DNA of 64,000 nucleotides. Origin: Thalassospira lucentensis (lineage in GTDB: Bacteria; Pseudomonadota; Alphaproteobacteria; Rhodospirillales; Thalassospiraceae). Shown piece after piece: positions 28,294 to 36,465 of this stretch. Position 1 is the stretch's first letter; the number at the start of each line of letters is the position of its first letter. The notes below the pieces were generated by a model. It ran no database searches and was not told the origin of the DNA. It worked only from the letters and a program-made list of their open reading frames with translations. Made by a program: the position numbers and the translations under genes. Where the stretch lies: positions 186,001-250,000 of the forward strand of contig NZ_JAATOV010000004.1 of NCBI RefSeq assembly GCF_011806425.1, written 5' to 3'.

Positions 28294-28806
28294 CTACTCG
28301 TTCAGTTCGTTGGCTTCACCGCCAGCGAACGCCGGTTCACGACCACACACGGTATCAACCAGTGCTTCGATCATTGCGATGGTGAAGACGACAAGACCAA
28401 AGGCCATTGCGGCCTGTGGGATCCAAAGTGGGAAAGCCAACACTCCGGGCGACGTATCACCGTAAGAAAAGCTTTCTTCGGCCAGAACCGCCACCCACCA
28501 TGCAAAGTAACCACCCAGGAATGTTGCCAAACAGAGGGTCACGGTTTCCAAGATGCGCCGTGCGGTACCATAGAAATGCGATAAGACAATCTGCACCCGA
28601 ATATGGGTCCCGGCGCGAAAGGCCGGGCCGAGTGCCAAAAACGTTCCCGCTGCAAGCGAGAAACCGGCCAGTTCGTTGGCGTCATGCACGGCGACACCCA
28701 CCACGCGCCCCAACGACTGGGCCAAAATCAAAAGTGCGATGGCAATCAAGAAAAAGGCTGCCAAGCCGCCACTGAACTTGAAAAGGTAATCTAATAATCT
28801 ACGCAC
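28294..28806 (-). CDS. dctQ: TRAP transporter small permease subunit (DctQ)
   Basis: DctQ partners DctM in the inner membrane of TRAP transporters. The 170-residue protein has four hydrophobic segments (about 13-32, 45-63, 90-110 and 130-150), with ANELAGFSLAAGTFLALGPAF and RAGTHIRVQIVL typical of the family. It sits between dctP and dctM on the same strand, 9 bp before dctM. A stem-loop lies in the 143-bp gap from dctP. Confidence 0.92.
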   Translation of the reverse strand: MRRLLDYLFKFSGGLAAFFLIAIALLILAQSLGRVVGVAVHDANELAGFSLAAGTFLALGPAFRAGTHIRVQIVLSHFYGTARRILETVTLCLATFLGGYFAWWVAVLAEESFSYGDTSPGVLAFPLWIPQAAMAFGLVVFTIAMIEALVDTVCGREPAFAGGEANELNE

Positions 28807-28889
28807 AGCAGTCCCCTTTCCGCCCGCGGTTATCGCGATGGTGGCTTAAACTTCCAAACGGACAGTAACTTTCAGATATGGGGCGTATT

Positions 28890-28934
28890 GGGACCGGACA
28901 GAAAACCGCATCTGCATCCATTCTATCCGGCCCC
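28890..28934 (-). other. Intercistronic stem-loop between dctP and dctQ
   Basis: Thirteen bases at 28890-28902 pair with 28922-28934 (two wobble pairs in the RNA of the minus strand) around a 19-base loop. No T-run follows. Stable hairpins after a binding-protein gene commonly protect the upstream mRNA and give more binding protein than permease, so that role is likely here. Confidence 0.65.
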
Positions 28935-28949
28935 ATCAAGATCAGAACC

Positions 28950-29924
28950 TTAGTTCTTAAAGGCGTCGATGATGGCTTTGCCTTCATCGCCGGTTTGATC
29001 AAGCCAATCAGCAACCATTGTGTCACCAGCTTTGGACAAACCAGATTTCAGCTCGGCACTGGGGTCTGCAACGTTCATGCCGTTTTCTGCCAGGATTTTC
29101 TTCTTGGCTTCGGCTTCTGCCATGCTCATTTCCCAACCGCGCGTCTCAGCTTTGGCGGCGGCGTCCATGACAGCTTTCTGTGCTTCTTCAGGCAGGCGAT
29201 CAAACGACTTGGCGTTTACAATCACCATGTTTTTCGGAAGCCATGCCTGAACGTCATAGAAGTTCGACACAAAGTCCCATGCCTTGGAGTTCGCACCGGT
29301 CGAAGGCGAGGTGATCATGGCCTCGACAATGCCGGTGGCGAACGCGGTCGGGATTTCTGGAACTTCAACCTGTGTCGCAACCATGCCGGTCAGATCGGCA
29401 AGTTGGGACGTGGTCGCGTTATAGGCACGGAATTTAAGACCTTTAAGGTCTTCCACCGTCGAAACCGGATTTGCGGTATAAAGACCCTGTGCTGGCCACG
29501 GTACAGCGTACAGAACTTTAAGGCCGTCTTTGGCAAGGGCGGCTTCGATGCCCGAACGTGAAACTTCCCAAAGTTTTTTGGCATCGTCATAAGAGGTCGC
29601 CAAGAACGGGATCGCATCAACGGTATAGATCGGGTTTTCGTTGGCCAAAAGCGAGATAAGCGTTTCGCCAATCGGCACCAAGCCGCGCTGAACCGAGCGT
29701 TTGATGTCCGCATGTTTAAACAGTGAACCACCCGAATGAACGGTGATGGTCAGTTCACCACCGGACGCATCATTTACGTCCTTGGCAAATTCAATAATGT
29801 TTTGGGTATGGAAAGTCGCATCCGGATACGGTGTCGCCATATCCCATGTTTCCGCAGCATACGCCACCCCAGCCGACATGGTGATTGCCGCCATTGCGAC
29901 AGTCGAAAGTGCCTTTTTAAGCAT
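28950..29924 (-). CDS. dctP: TRAP transporter periplasmic substrate-binding protein (DctP)
   Basis: This binding protein captures the substrate for the DctQM permease. The 324-residue chain starts with a Sec signal peptide (about 1-24, cleavage near AYAA). Family features include HTQNIIEFAKDVNDASGGEL and KGLKFRAYNATTSQLADLTG, which carries the conserved arginine that usually salt-bridges a substrate carboxylate (near residue 153). GGIVEA-type and QAWLPKNMVIVNAKSFDRLP stretches follow. The conserved arginine fits an acid such as 5-oxoproline, consistent with the oxoprolinase at the end of the operon; this is inference. A promoter with an overlapping palindrome lies about 80-105 bp upstream. 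Confidence 0.93.
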   Translation of the reverse strand: MLKKALSTVAMAAITMSAGVAYAAETWDMATPYPDATFHTQNIIEFAKDVNDASGGELTITVHSGGSLFKHADIKRSVQRGLVPIGETLISLLANENPIYTVDAIPFLATSYDDAKKLWEVSRSGIEAALAKDGLKVLYAVPWPAQGLYTANPVSTVEDLKGLKFRAYNATTSQLADLTGMVATQVEVPEIPTAFATGIVEAMITSPSTGANSKAWDFVSNFYDVQAWLPKNMVIVNAKSFDRLPEEAQKAVMDAAAKAETRGWEMSMAEAEAKKKILAENGMNVADPSAELKSGLSKAGDTMVADWLDQTGDEGKAIIDAFKN

Positions 29925-30002
29925 TATTCAAGTCTCCCTGTATGAGATGGGAGCCGATACGGCGTCGCGCGTACCGAGACTCCGAAGCATCCTCCCAACA
30001 GA

Positions 30003-30031
30003 TTAATTACATTTTACTGACAAATTGTCAA
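30003..30031 (-). promoter_or_regulatory. Predicted dctP promoter with overlapping operator palindrome
   Basis: On the minus strand TTGACA (30026-30031) is a consensus -35 box, and TAATTA or AATTAA (30003-30009) lies 16-17 bp further on as a -10 box. The palindrome TGACAAATTGTCA (30018-30030) covers most of the -35 box. A repressor bound there would block RNA polymerase. The MarR-type protein encoded just upstream is the obvious candidate. Confidence 0.6.
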
Positions 30032-30252
30032 TGTTGATTCATAACAGCTATGCATAAAGCGGGAAGGTGTGCGACAAATTGGCGGAACTGCGCCTTTTTA
30101 AGCAGGGAACGACAACACGATTTTCTCTGCGCGAAGCTGCCCAGTTATTACGTTTGCTTTAGAGAATTAGGGATCGCAAGTCAGGGATGAGGTCGACAGC
30201 CTCTCATCCGCCGACTTCAGGACAAGGCACCCAATCAAATACAGGCGACCAC

Positions 30253-30280
30253 AAAAAAGACGGCGGGCATGTACCCGCCG
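30253..30280 (-). terminator. Rho-independent terminator of the MarR-type regulator gene
   Basis: CGGCGGG (30261-30267) pairs with CCCGCCG (30274-30280) with a six-base loop. A run of six T follows on the minus strand. It separates the regulator transcript from the dctP operon. Confidence 0.92.
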
Positions 30281-30370
30281 CCTGAAAAACTAGTCTTTAT
30301 ATCTGCGTATGACGCTGGCGCATCCGCAACGCGCGAATGGACACGTTGCAAAACCAACGGCGCAAACGAA

Positions 30371-30880
30371 TTACATTGCGCTTGCGGCGCGCGATGCTTG
30401 GTCATAAACGCCGGAAATCGCGCGCAATGTTTTGGCAACATCGCCGACTTCCTGACTGTTCACACCAAGGCGCTGGAAAGTTTCGACCAAGCATGCTTCG
30501 CGCACTTCACGATATTTCTCGCACATGTCGCGGCCTTCCTGCGTGGTACCGTAATGCACTTCCTTGCCACGTTTGTTGCCGTCGACAAGGCCCAGCTTCC
30601 GCAGTTTCTTTAATGCGTAATTGACCAAATGGCTGTCTTCGACATTTAAGACGAAACAAACTTCCGACAGGCTTTTTTCGCGTTCGCGCGAATTGACATT
30701 ATGCAGCACCAGAATATCCAGAACCGACAAATCTGGCATACCGGCCGCGCGCATGCAGCGAACCATCCAACGATCAAAAGCATTGCCTGACAATATCAAG
30801 GCGAACTCAAGCTCGGACAATTCTGCTGCGCGCTCTGACACCAGATGCGACGACGAAACAATACGTGGTTTATCAGTCAT
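30371..30880 (-). CDS. MarR-type winged-helix transcriptional regulator
   Basis: This 169-residue protein has a MarR-like winged helix at about 48-130: LSVLDILVLHNVNSRER, then SLSEVCFVLNVEDSHLVNYALKKLRKLGLV as recognition region (positions about 69-98), and a wing with GKEVHYGTTQEGRDMCE. Flanking helices at both ends would make the dimer. It lies directly upstream of the dctP-dctQ-dctM-oxoprolinase genes on the same strand, separated by its own terminator. This supports a local-regulator role, most simply a repressor released by the transported or hydrolysed compound. The effector is unknown. Confidence 0.88.
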   Translation of the reverse strand: MTDKPRIVSSSHLVSERAAELSELEFALILSGNAFDRWMVRCMRAAGMPDLSVLDILVLHNVNSREREKSLSEVCFVLNVEDSHLVNYALKKLRKLGLVDGNKRGKEVHYGTTQEGRDMCEKYREVREACLVETFQRLGVNSQEVGDVAKTLRAISGVYDQASRAASAM

Positions 30881-30944
30881 GCGACGTTCCCTGTTTCACT
30901 CTCGCGGTTATACGCGGGTGATTTGACACTTATACCTCGTGAGA

Positions 30945-30976
30945 TTGTCGCCATTTTATCGTGAAAATGGCGGCAA
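30945..30976 (-). terminator. Stem-loop downstream of the first chemoreceptor gene
   Basis: TTGTCGCCATTTT (30945-30957) pairs with 30964-30976 through 13 bp, including one wobble, with a six-base loop. The stem contains a T4/A4 block but no T-run follows on the minus strand. It may act as a terminator or 3' stabiliser for the chemoreceptor transcript. Confidence 0.55.
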
Positions 30977-31015
30977 GGTAAAGCCCAGCCGCCATTTGTT
31001 ATCGACAATTCATCG

Positions 31016-32980
31016 TCAAAGTGATCGCATGCGCTCCAGGAAACCGGAAATCTGTCCTTGTAGGCTTTCGCTTTGCGTGCCCAGATTGGTCGCCGATCCA
31101 TGCACATCGTTTGCAGCGACATTGGTATCCGCAACGGCGCCAGAAACCCCCTGCATCGCAGCGGAAATTTCCTCTGTCCCGGCGGCAGCCTGTTCAACGT
31201 TTTGCGAAATTTCGGACGTCGCAACAGTTTGCTCTTCGACGGCCGCAGCAACCGCCGCAGCACGTTCACTGATATCCGAAATCATCCGGACAATTTCATC
31301 AATTGCCTCAACAGCCAATCCTGTTGCCTGCTGAATACCATTGATCTGATTGGTGATGTCTTCGGTGGCCTTGCCGGTTTGATTGGCAAGATTTTTAACT
31401 TCGCTTGCCACAACGGCAAAGCCCTTGCCCGCGTCACCGGCCCTTGCGGCTTCAATCGTGGCATTAAGGGCCAGAAGGTTGGTCTGGCCAGCGATGTCAC
31501 TAATCAGGCCGATGACCTCGCCGATTTTAAGCGCCGCATCGTTAAGACCCTGAATGTTTTCGTTTGTATTCCGCGCCCGCTCAGTCGCCGATTGCGCCAT
31601 ACTGGAGGTTTCTGTCACCTGACTGGAAATCTCGTTAATGGACGCAGACAGTTCTGTGGCCGCTGTTGCGACCAACTGTACGTTTGACGATGCTTCTTCG
31701 GTACCAGCCGATACGACCATCGATTGGTTTGAGGCGGTTTCGGCACTTGAACGCAGAACATTCGACGCGGAATGCAGCTGTTGAACTGCGGTACCGACCT
31801 CGGCCATAACCGACACCACAGCGGTATCAAATTCGCGGATATAGCGTTCTTGGGTTTCAAGACGGACGCGACGTTTTTCGTCCTCGGCCTTTTGAATGGC
31901 TTCAAGTTTTTGGCGTTCAATCCCGTTTTCACGGAAAATCAAAACCGCGCGCCCCATGGTACCAATCTCGTCGGATCGCTCAACCTCGTTGATATCAACA
32001 TCGAAGTCGTTTTCCGCAAGCCGACCCATCTTGTTGGTAAGGCCCGCAATCGCCCCTGAAATGGTTCGTGCCAAAATCCATGACATCGCAATAAGCGCAA
32101 TGGCCCCAACAACAAACATAATGACCGTAATCATCAAACTGCGCTTGGCAATTTCTGCTGCCTGGGCCTTAGACGTCTGTTCAATCGCGGTGATCTCATC
32201 CCCCAACTGATCAAGAACCGGCTCAGCAGCAGCGTAATAGTCGCTCAGCAAAACGAGCTCCTGCTGCTTAAGCAGAATTCTCTCGGCCAATGCCTTAAAA
32301 TCACGGACATATGCGTTCATGAGTTCTGTGATTTTTTGCTTTTCAGCGGACGGAATTTGCGGAGTTACTGCCAATTGCGGCCCAAATTCCGCCAACCTCG
32401 CATCGATACGGTCAACGTATTTTGGATCAATGCGCGCAAGAAAGTCTTTCTCGTGGCGACGCATCATCAACATGATGATGGTCAGTTTATCTGCATTGAA
32501 TTTTGAAAGTTCTTCTTCGACATTGTGCACCGATGCGCGAAGGCTGCCGAGAAGACCGTCTTTTTCGCTCAGCCCGATTTCACGTTGAAGGTTGGCGATC
32601 GCGACAAACTTGTCAGCGTAAGCGCCAAACGAATTCATAATGGCGTCAATTTCAGCATCGAACTGCGCCATTGTCGGCGCATCTGCAAGCTTTTGCAGGC
32701 CGCTTCGGACATCTTCAACCGTTTCGGCGTGATCTTCTGCGAATTGTTCCTCAAGACGCAGAAGGAAATCCTTCTCGCGTCGTCGGGCATTCAGAAATTC
32801 TTTGGCAATACTATCGACCAACAGTCGATCCTGAAGCGCACTTTCAGCTGCTTCTTCCGCAGATTGTCGCTGGGCATCCGCAACAAAAAGAACCCCAGCC
32901 ACCACGACGAAGATCGTCAATGCCGCCAAGCCAATCAGCGAGATCTGATAGATCAATCGCATACGAGATAGAAATTTCAT
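31016..32980 (-). CDS. Methyl-accepting chemotaxis protein with HBM-like sensor domain
   Basis: This chemoreceptor is 654 residues from the ATG at 32980, which follows GGGGGCAGG; an upstream extension is open but unlikely. It has a first membrane segment (about 10-32) and a long helical periplasmic domain (about 33-285). That domain carries two copies of an R-x-x-EKDFL motif ([12 protein letters not shown] and [12 protein letters not shown]), as expected for the helical bimodular (HBM) sensor of McpS-type receptors. Then come the second membrane segment (about 286-308), HAMP, and a signalling domain with the hairpin tip [20 protein letters not shown]. There is no C-terminal CheR-binding pentapeptide. 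It is a close tandem paralogue of the next gene. The ligand is unknown; McpS-type HBM domains are known to bind organic acids. Confidence 0.92.
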   Translation of the reverse strand: MKFLSRMRLIYQISLIGLAALTIFVVVAGVLFVADAQRQSAEEAAESALQDRLLVDSIAKEFLNARRREKDFLLRLEEQFAEDHAETVEDVRSGLQKLADAPTMAQFDAEIDAIMNSFGAYADKFVAIANLQREIGLSEKDGLLGSLRASVHNVEEELSKFNADKLTIIMLMMRRHEKDFLARIDPKYVDRIDARLAEFGPQLAVTPQIPSAEKQKITELMNAYVRDFKALAERILLKQQELVLLSDYYAAAEPVLDQLGDEITAIEQTSKAQAAEIAKRSLMITVIMFVVGAIALIAMSWILARTISGAIAGLTNKMGRLAENDFDVDINEVERSDEIGTMGRAVLIFRENGIERQKLEAIQKAEDEKRRVRLETQERYIREFDTAVVSVMAEVGTAVQQLHSASNVLRSSAETASNQSMVVSAGTEEASSNVQLVATAATELSASINEISSQVTETSSMAQSATERARNTNENIQGLNDAALKIGEVIGLISDIAGQTNLLALNATIEAARAGDAGKGFAVVASEVKNLANQTGKATEDITNQINGIQQATGLAVEAIDEIVRMISDISERAAAVAAAVEEQTVATSEISQNVEQAAAGTEEISAAMQGVSGAVADTNVAANDVHGSATNLGTQSESLQGQISGFLERMRSL

Positions 32981-33223
32981 GCCTGCCCCCAGGAGTATTA
33001 AATGAGTACATATCGCGCCGCACAAACATTTCGCCTGCGCTGCACAAAGACGCTCAAAGGGGCATATGAGGACGATCACAGCAAATTACGCGAAAAATCT
33101 TATATTTTTTGAAATTTATCGCCTTAAAATCAACCAATGCGGTTATTAAATTACATTTTAGCATGTGGTGGTTGTTGAAATACCGTTATTGCGGTCAGAG
33201 TGGTTGCAAACCTATCGGCAAAG

Positions 33224-33251
33224 AAAAAGCCCGCACCAAAGCGGGCTTTTT
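33224..33251 (-). terminator. Rho-independent terminator of the second chemoreceptor gene
   Basis: AAAAAGCCCGC (33224-33234) pairs with GCGGGCTTTTT (33241-33251) with a six-base loop. It sits 40 bp past the stop codon and within a 310-bp space before the next receptor gene, so the two receptors are probably separate transcripts. Confidence 0.92.
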
Positions 33252-33290
33252 CAAACTTATCTGCCGTAACACGTTTCGTCTGAGCTGAGC

Positions 33291-35285
33291 TTAACTTGCG
33301 CGCATCCGTTCGAGAAACGCATCAATACGGGTCGTCAGCCCATCGCTTTGCTTACCAAGATTATCCGCAGAGCCGCGCACATCTTGTGCCGCCCCTTTGG
33401 TGTCCGCAACGGAAGATGAGACGCCCTGCATGGCTGAGGAAATTTCGCGGGTGGCAGATGCCGCTTGTTCGACATTTTGCGATATCTCGCTGGTGGCGAC
33501 GGTTTGCTGCTCAACCGCGGCGGCAACAGAGGCGGTGCGTTCGCTGATATCGGAAATCATTCGAACGATTTCATCAATCGCCCCAACGGCAGACTCTGTC
33601 GCACGCTGGATATCGCCGATTTGGCTTGTGATATCCTCGGTCGCCTTTGCCGTCTGATTGGCAAGATTTTTGACCTCACTTGCGACAACTGCAAATCCCT
33701 TGCCCGCCTCGCCGGCACGTGCCGCTTCGATCGTGGCATTCAGCGCCAACAGATTGGTCTGCCCGGCAATGTCGTTGATCATGCCGATAACTTCGCCAAT
33801 CCTTACCGCCGCCGCATTCAATCCCTGAATATCTTCGTTAGTTGTTTGTGCCCGCGCACTGGCCGAAATGGCCATTTGGGATGTGTCACTGACCCGTCCG
33901 GCAATTTCATGAATAGACGCGGAAAGTTCGGTTGCCGCCGTCGCAACAAGTTCGACATTCGAAGATGCTTCTTCGGTGCCGGCCGACACGGTGGTTGATT
34001 GCTCGTCGGCTGTTGTCGCACTGCGCCGCAGGGCTTCGGACACGGAATGAAGCTGTTTAACGGCCGCCCCCACCTCGCTCATCATGGCGACGACATCGCG
34101 ATCAAATTCGCGAATGTTTTCTTCCTGTGTTTCCATACGCTGGCGTTGCTGTTCGTCGACTTCTTGTTGCCGTGCCTCAAGCTTTTGCCGCTCCAGGCCG
34201 TTTTCGCGAAACACAACAACCGCCCGTCCCATTTCACCGATTTCGTCTTTGCGGTCGGCTTCATTAAGGGTCACATCAAATTGGCCATTTGCAAGACGGG
34301 TCATTTTTGATGTTAGTCCGGCAATCGCACTGACAATTGCACGTGCCAAAATAACTGACATAACAATCAAAATCAGCGTTCCGGCAATGAAGATGCCCAA
34401 GGTAACGACAACACCAGTTTGGGCAATTTCCTCGGACTGCAATTGCATGTTCGCTGCGACCGCACCGATTTCAGTACGAAGGTTTTCTAGAACCGGCTCC
34501 ACCGCGGCATAGTAACTTCCAAGACGACCAAGGGCCTCTTCGCGGGCCAACGTCGCAGCGGCAAGCGCCTTGAAATTGGCGACATAGGACGTCATCAGCT
34601 TTGCAAGCTGGGCTTTTTTGTCGTCCTGAATGCTGCCTGCTTTTTTAAGGGACGCTTCAAACTGTTTGGCAAGGGCTTCGACATTTTGGATATGCACCGG
34701 GTCCATATTTGCCAAAAAGTCTTTTTCATTGGCGCGCATCTGCAACAGTTCGATCGCCAAGTCTTTACTGTCACTCAGCCCCAGCATTGCTTCGAACTTT
34801 GCAACTTCGGCTAAGGCCCCTTCAACCTCGGACGCGGCATTGCGCATTTCACCCAGTAAGCCGCTCGTGCCATCCAAGCCAATCTGTCGCTGCAGCATGA
34901 CAACATTGGCAAACTCGTCGACATATTGCTCAAACGCTGCGCGGGCGGTGTCTATTTCGGGTAAAAGGTTGGCGATTTCTTCTTTCTTAGCCAAGGCATC
35001 CATGCCGGCGCGCACATTGGCGACTGTTTGCGCATGTGCTTCGACATATTGCAAGTCGTGACGCAGGACAAAATCCTTTTCATGACGCCGGGTATTAAGG
35101 AATGCACGGGATATTTCCCCCACAATCAACTGATCGGCAAAGGCAAACTTTGCAATTTCCTGCGCGGCTTGGCGTTGCTGATCGGCAAAGAATTGCGTGG
35201 CTCCGACGATGGCAAATATCACCAGCGCCACAACGCTAAGCAATGATATTTGGTAAACCAGCTTCATACGTGACAGTAAAGACAT
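33291..35285 (-). CDS. Methyl-accepting chemotaxis protein with HBM-like sensor domain (paralogue)
   Basis: This is a 664-residue chemoreceptor with the same layout as its neighbour: membrane segment about 12-30, periplasmic helical domain about 31-290, membrane segment about 293-316, HAMP, signalling domain. The sensor has the paired motifs [13 protein letters not shown] and [13 protein letters not shown]. The signalling tip [20 protein letters not shown] is intact and, as in the paralogue, no CheR-tethering pentapeptide ends the protein (FLERMRAS). GGGGTGGAAC precedes the ATG at 35285. Signalling halves of the two proteins are far more alike than sensor halves, pointing to duplication followed by divergence in ligand range. 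Confidence 0.92.
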   Translation of the reverse strand: MSLLSRMKLVYQISLLSVVALVIFAIVGATQFFADQQRQAAQEIAKFAFADQLIVGEISRAFLNTRRHEKDFVLRHDLQYVEAHAQTVANVRAGMDALAKKEEIANLLPEIDTARAAFEQYVDEFANVVMLQRQIGLDGTSGLLGEMRNAASEVEGALAEVAKFEAMLGLSDSKDLAIELLQMRANEKDFLANMDPVHIQNVEALAKQFEASLKKAGSIQDDKKAQLAKLMTSYVANFKALAAATLAREEALGRLGSYYAAVEPVLENLRTEIGAVAANMQLQSEEIAQTGVVVTLGIFIAGTLILIVMSVILARAIVSAIAGLTSKMTRLANGQFDVTLNEADRKDEIGEMGRAVVVFRENGLERQKLEARQQEVDEQQRQRMETQEENIREFDRDVVAMMSEVGAAVKQLHSVSEALRRSATTADEQSTTVSAGTEEASSNVELVATAATELSASIHEIAGRVSDTSQMAISASARAQTTNEDIQGLNAAAVRIGEVIGMINDIAGQTNLLALNATIEAARAGEAGKGFAVVASEVKNLANQTAKATEDITSQIGDIQRATESAVGAIDEIVRMISDISERTASVAAAVEQQTVATSEISQNVEQAASATREISSAMQGVSSSVADTKGAAQDVRGSADNLGKQSDGLTTRIDAFLERMRAS

Positions 35286-35559
35286 GTTCCACCCCGACTT
35301 TGATCGCTGTTTTATGATTATTCATTGTAATTTCTTGATCATGCCTTCATTAGAAACACCCTACCCTTGGTAGATCAATCAACACCAAAGTATATGTTAA
35401 TCGAATTCCCCATCACCCAATGGTCGAAAAACCGATTGCCGGCTATTTCTTTCTGCGCGTAGCAAACTATGTTGTGGTGATTGCAACGGGTGGTTTTTAG
35501 CTACCCTCCAAATCGCCTGTTCATTCAGGCCGCAGAAACAACAGGACGTAAAAACACCC

Positions 35560-36339
35560 ATGAGCATCTGGGGTAAAATTATTGGCGGAACGGCTGGTTT
35601 CGCTTTGGGCGGTCCGCTTGGCGCGATCCTTGGTGCCGCTGCCGGGCATGTCGTCGACAAGATTAAGGTCATCGCATCCGATCCGCGCCTTGGTGGATCT
35701 GGCACGTATTATAGCGACCAGACAAACTTCACTGGTGCCCAAGATCCCCGACAAATCGCGTTTGCAACCGGTGTTGTGATCCTTGCGGCCAAAATGGCGA
35801 AAGTCGACGGACACGTTAGCCGCGACGAAATTGACGCCTTTAAGCGTGTATTTCACATCCCGCCAAGCGAAGTTAAAAATGTCGGACGCGTCTTTGACAT
35901 GGCAAAAGCATCGCCAGACGGGTTTGAACCCTATGCGGAGCAAATCGCCATGATGTTTCGGGGCGAACGCGCCCTGCTGGAAGGCATCCTAGAAGCGCTT
36001 TATCAGATTGCCATGGCCGATGGGGAACTCCACCCCGCCGAAAAGGATTACCTTAAAAAGGTCGCCCATATTTTCGGTTTCGCCGATATGGATTTTGATC
36101 GCGTTCATCAGGCACATACATCATCAAACGGGCCAGATCCCTATCAACAACTGGGCCTGACCCGGGATGCAAGTGACGAAGAATTAAAAGCAGCACATCG
36201 CAAATTGTCGCGCGAAAATCATCCCGATGCGTTGATGGCAAAGGGCATGCCGCCCGAATTTATCGCGCAAGCAAACGATAAAATGGCCCGCATCAATGCC
36301 GCGTGGGACCAAATTTCCAAAGAACGCGGCATTCGTTAG
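35560..36339 (+). CDS. DjlA-like TerB-DnaJ membrane co-chaperone
   Basis: This 259-residue protein has a glycine-zipper hydrophobic N-terminus (IIGGTAGFALGGPLGAILGA, residues 6-25), a TerB-like helical domain (about 60-175, with LAAKMAKVDGHVSRDEIDAF and IAMADGELHPAEKDYL) and a C-terminal J domain (about 190-259). The J domain holds the DnaK-stimulating HPD triad in SRENHPDALMAKG. Architecture and length match DjlA, an inner-membrane co-chaperone that activates DnaK. AGGA upstream supports the ATG at 35560. The adjacent uup gene on the same strand may be co-transcribed. Confidence 0.9.
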   Translation: MSIWGKIIGGTAGFALGGPLGAILGAAAGHVVDKIKVIASDPRLGGSGTYYSDQTNFTGAQDPRQIAFATGVVILAAKMAKVDGHVSRDEIDAFKRVFHIPPSEVKNVGRVFDMAKASPDGFEPYAEQIAMMFRGERALLEGILEALYQIAMADGELHPAEKDYLKKVAHIFGFADMDFDRVHQAHTSSNGPDPYQQLGLTRDASDEELKAAHRKLSRENHPDALMAKGMPPEFIAQANDKMARINAAWDQISKERGIR

Positions 36340-36465
36340 GACGTACAACCGCCCGGCATATTCCCAGGCCACAGATGATTTCCCTTGCAACAGCGCGATA
36401 TATGCTGTTTGCAGGGGGCCAATGTTGCTGAACTTATTTTTGACCCCAAGCTTATCGGTTTTTCC

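Larger units (their letters stand above)
29925..30370. other. Intergenic region between MarR-type regulator and dctP
   Basis: This 446-bp stretch holds the MarR-gene terminator (30253-30280), the dctP promoter and its palindrome (30003-30031), and a leader of about 70 nt. The rest shows no convincing open frame or structure. Confidence 0.6.
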
